Of a stretch of 5,662 nt of DNA, positions 5,406 to 5,662 are shown piece by piece. Within the stretch, counting starts at the first letter, position 1. Each line of letters starts with the position of its first letter. Below the pieces are notes generated by a model. That model saw only the letters and a list, made by a program, of their open reading frames with translations. It was not told the DNA's origin and ran no database searches. The DNA comes from Spirochaetales bacterium (GTDB lineage Bacteria; Spirochaetota; Spirochaetia; DTKZ01), in contig JAITGB010000122.1 of the NCBI GenBank assembly GCA_031280945.1, positions 1 to 5,662 on the forward strand, in the 5' to 3' direction. The position numbers were made by a program, and so were the translations under genes.

Positions 5406-5434
5406 AGTATACGCCAAAAAATACGGAGAATCAA
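5406..5434 (-). promoter_or_regulatory. Sigma70-type promoter of the HD gene - xth operon, leaderless in placement
   Basis: On the minus strand TTGATT (5429-5434), a 17-base spacer and TATACT (5406-5411) are followed by seven bases (TGCGCTT) and ATG at 5398. Transcription should begin at 5399 or 5398, leaving no leader. The -35 element lies only 9 bases after the stop codon of the ABC-F gene. Confidence 0.75.
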
Positions 5435-5443
5435 GAAATTTTC

Positions 5444-5662
5444 TTAAAGCTCCGGCAGTTCCCCCGCCTTCGCAATCTCCCCGGCAACTTTCTCCCACTC
5501 GGTGTGGAGGAGCTTCTGCGCCTCCTCGTTGCGGGTGAGTTCTTCCGTCAGGGCCTTCATTTTCGCGCCGTCGGCATACACGCCGGGCCGGGCCATGTCC
5601 TCTCCGATTTTTTTGTGAGCCGCTTCAAGCTCCGCGATGCGGGTGAGAATTTCCTCTTCGCG
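5444..5662 (-). CDS. ABC-F family ATPase, C-terminal coiled-coil domain only
   Basis: The last 72 residues of a protein whose start lies beyond the window. The visible part is a charged helical hairpin: RIAELEAAHKKIGEDM, then ARPGVYADGAK, then a second helix MKALTEELTRNEEAQKLL, ending HTEWEKVAGEIAKAGELPEL. The pattern of helix, P-x-x-Y-x-D turn, then helix with a late W-E matches the C-terminal domain of Uup/YheS-type ABC-F proteins. These are soluble twin-ATPase proteins that act on ribosomes in translation or antibiotic protection. The ATP-binding domains are not in the window, so the subfamily cannot be named. A coiled-coil tail such as that of valyl-tRNA synthetase is a less likely alternative. 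No terminator is visible after the TAA, so readthrough into the HD operon is possible. Confidence 0.72.
   Translation of the reverse strand, partial: REEEILTRIAELEAAHKKIGEDMARPGVYADGAKMKALTEELTRNEEAQKLLHTEWEKVAGEIAKAGELPEL

Noticed and set aside
5399..5434. Longer HD protein starting at 5434
   Set aside because: The extra 12 residues lie over the -35 and -10 elements of the promoter, and the HD domain is complete from 5398.

Overview
The window reads as chromosomal sequence from an anaerobic bacterium, most likely a spirochete related to Treponema. The case rests on three things. Pyruvate:ferredoxin oxidoreductase points to anaerobic metabolism. The histidyl-tRNA synthetase has wording I associate with spirochete enzymes (IEPKILKGFRDFLP, LGKGGGETDKQ, RFDLTVPFARFMA). 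A small protein of a type I recall from treponemes is also present. This assignment is from memory and was not searched.

Layout from left to right. Positions 1-295 (minus) hold the first 98 residues of pyruvate:ferredoxin oxidoreductase, with its own promoter and ribosome binding site. Positions 296-540 are non-coding; they contain that promoter and a block of three hairpins joined by two copies of a 25-base unit. Positions 541-1839 (minus) are hisS. A 165-base divergent spacer follows with two back-to-back promoters. Positions 2005-3677 (plus) are a two-gene cassette: an unrecognised 274-residue protein overlapping by 4 bases a beta-class DNA methyltransferase with altered motifs. It is probably a restriction-modification system. 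Positions 3679-5398 (minus) are a three-gene operon: a small HD-domain phosphohydrolase, exodeoxyribonuclease III and a small conserved protein of unknown role. Positions 5444-5662 (minus) are the C-terminal coiled coil of an ABC-F ATPase.

The plus-strand cassette looks like an accessory insert in a minus-strand housekeeping stretch. It is visibly less GC-rich than its neighbours, is oppositely oriented, and ends one base from the convergent neighbouring gene. The most unexpected general signal is promoter placement. Three of the four good sigma70-type promoters (hisS, the restriction-type gene, the HD gene) have the -10 hexamer only 5-7 bases before the start codon, so transcription should begin at or within a base or two of the start codon. 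These mRNAs are therefore predicted to be leaderless. The fourth, for the oxidoreductase, has a normal leader with a Shine-Dalgarno sequence.

The best candidates for something undescribed are the cassette (unknown partner plus a methyltransferase with DPDY instead of DPPY) and the hairpin module at 407-528. No tRNA, rRNA, CRISPR array, transposase or phage gene was seen.
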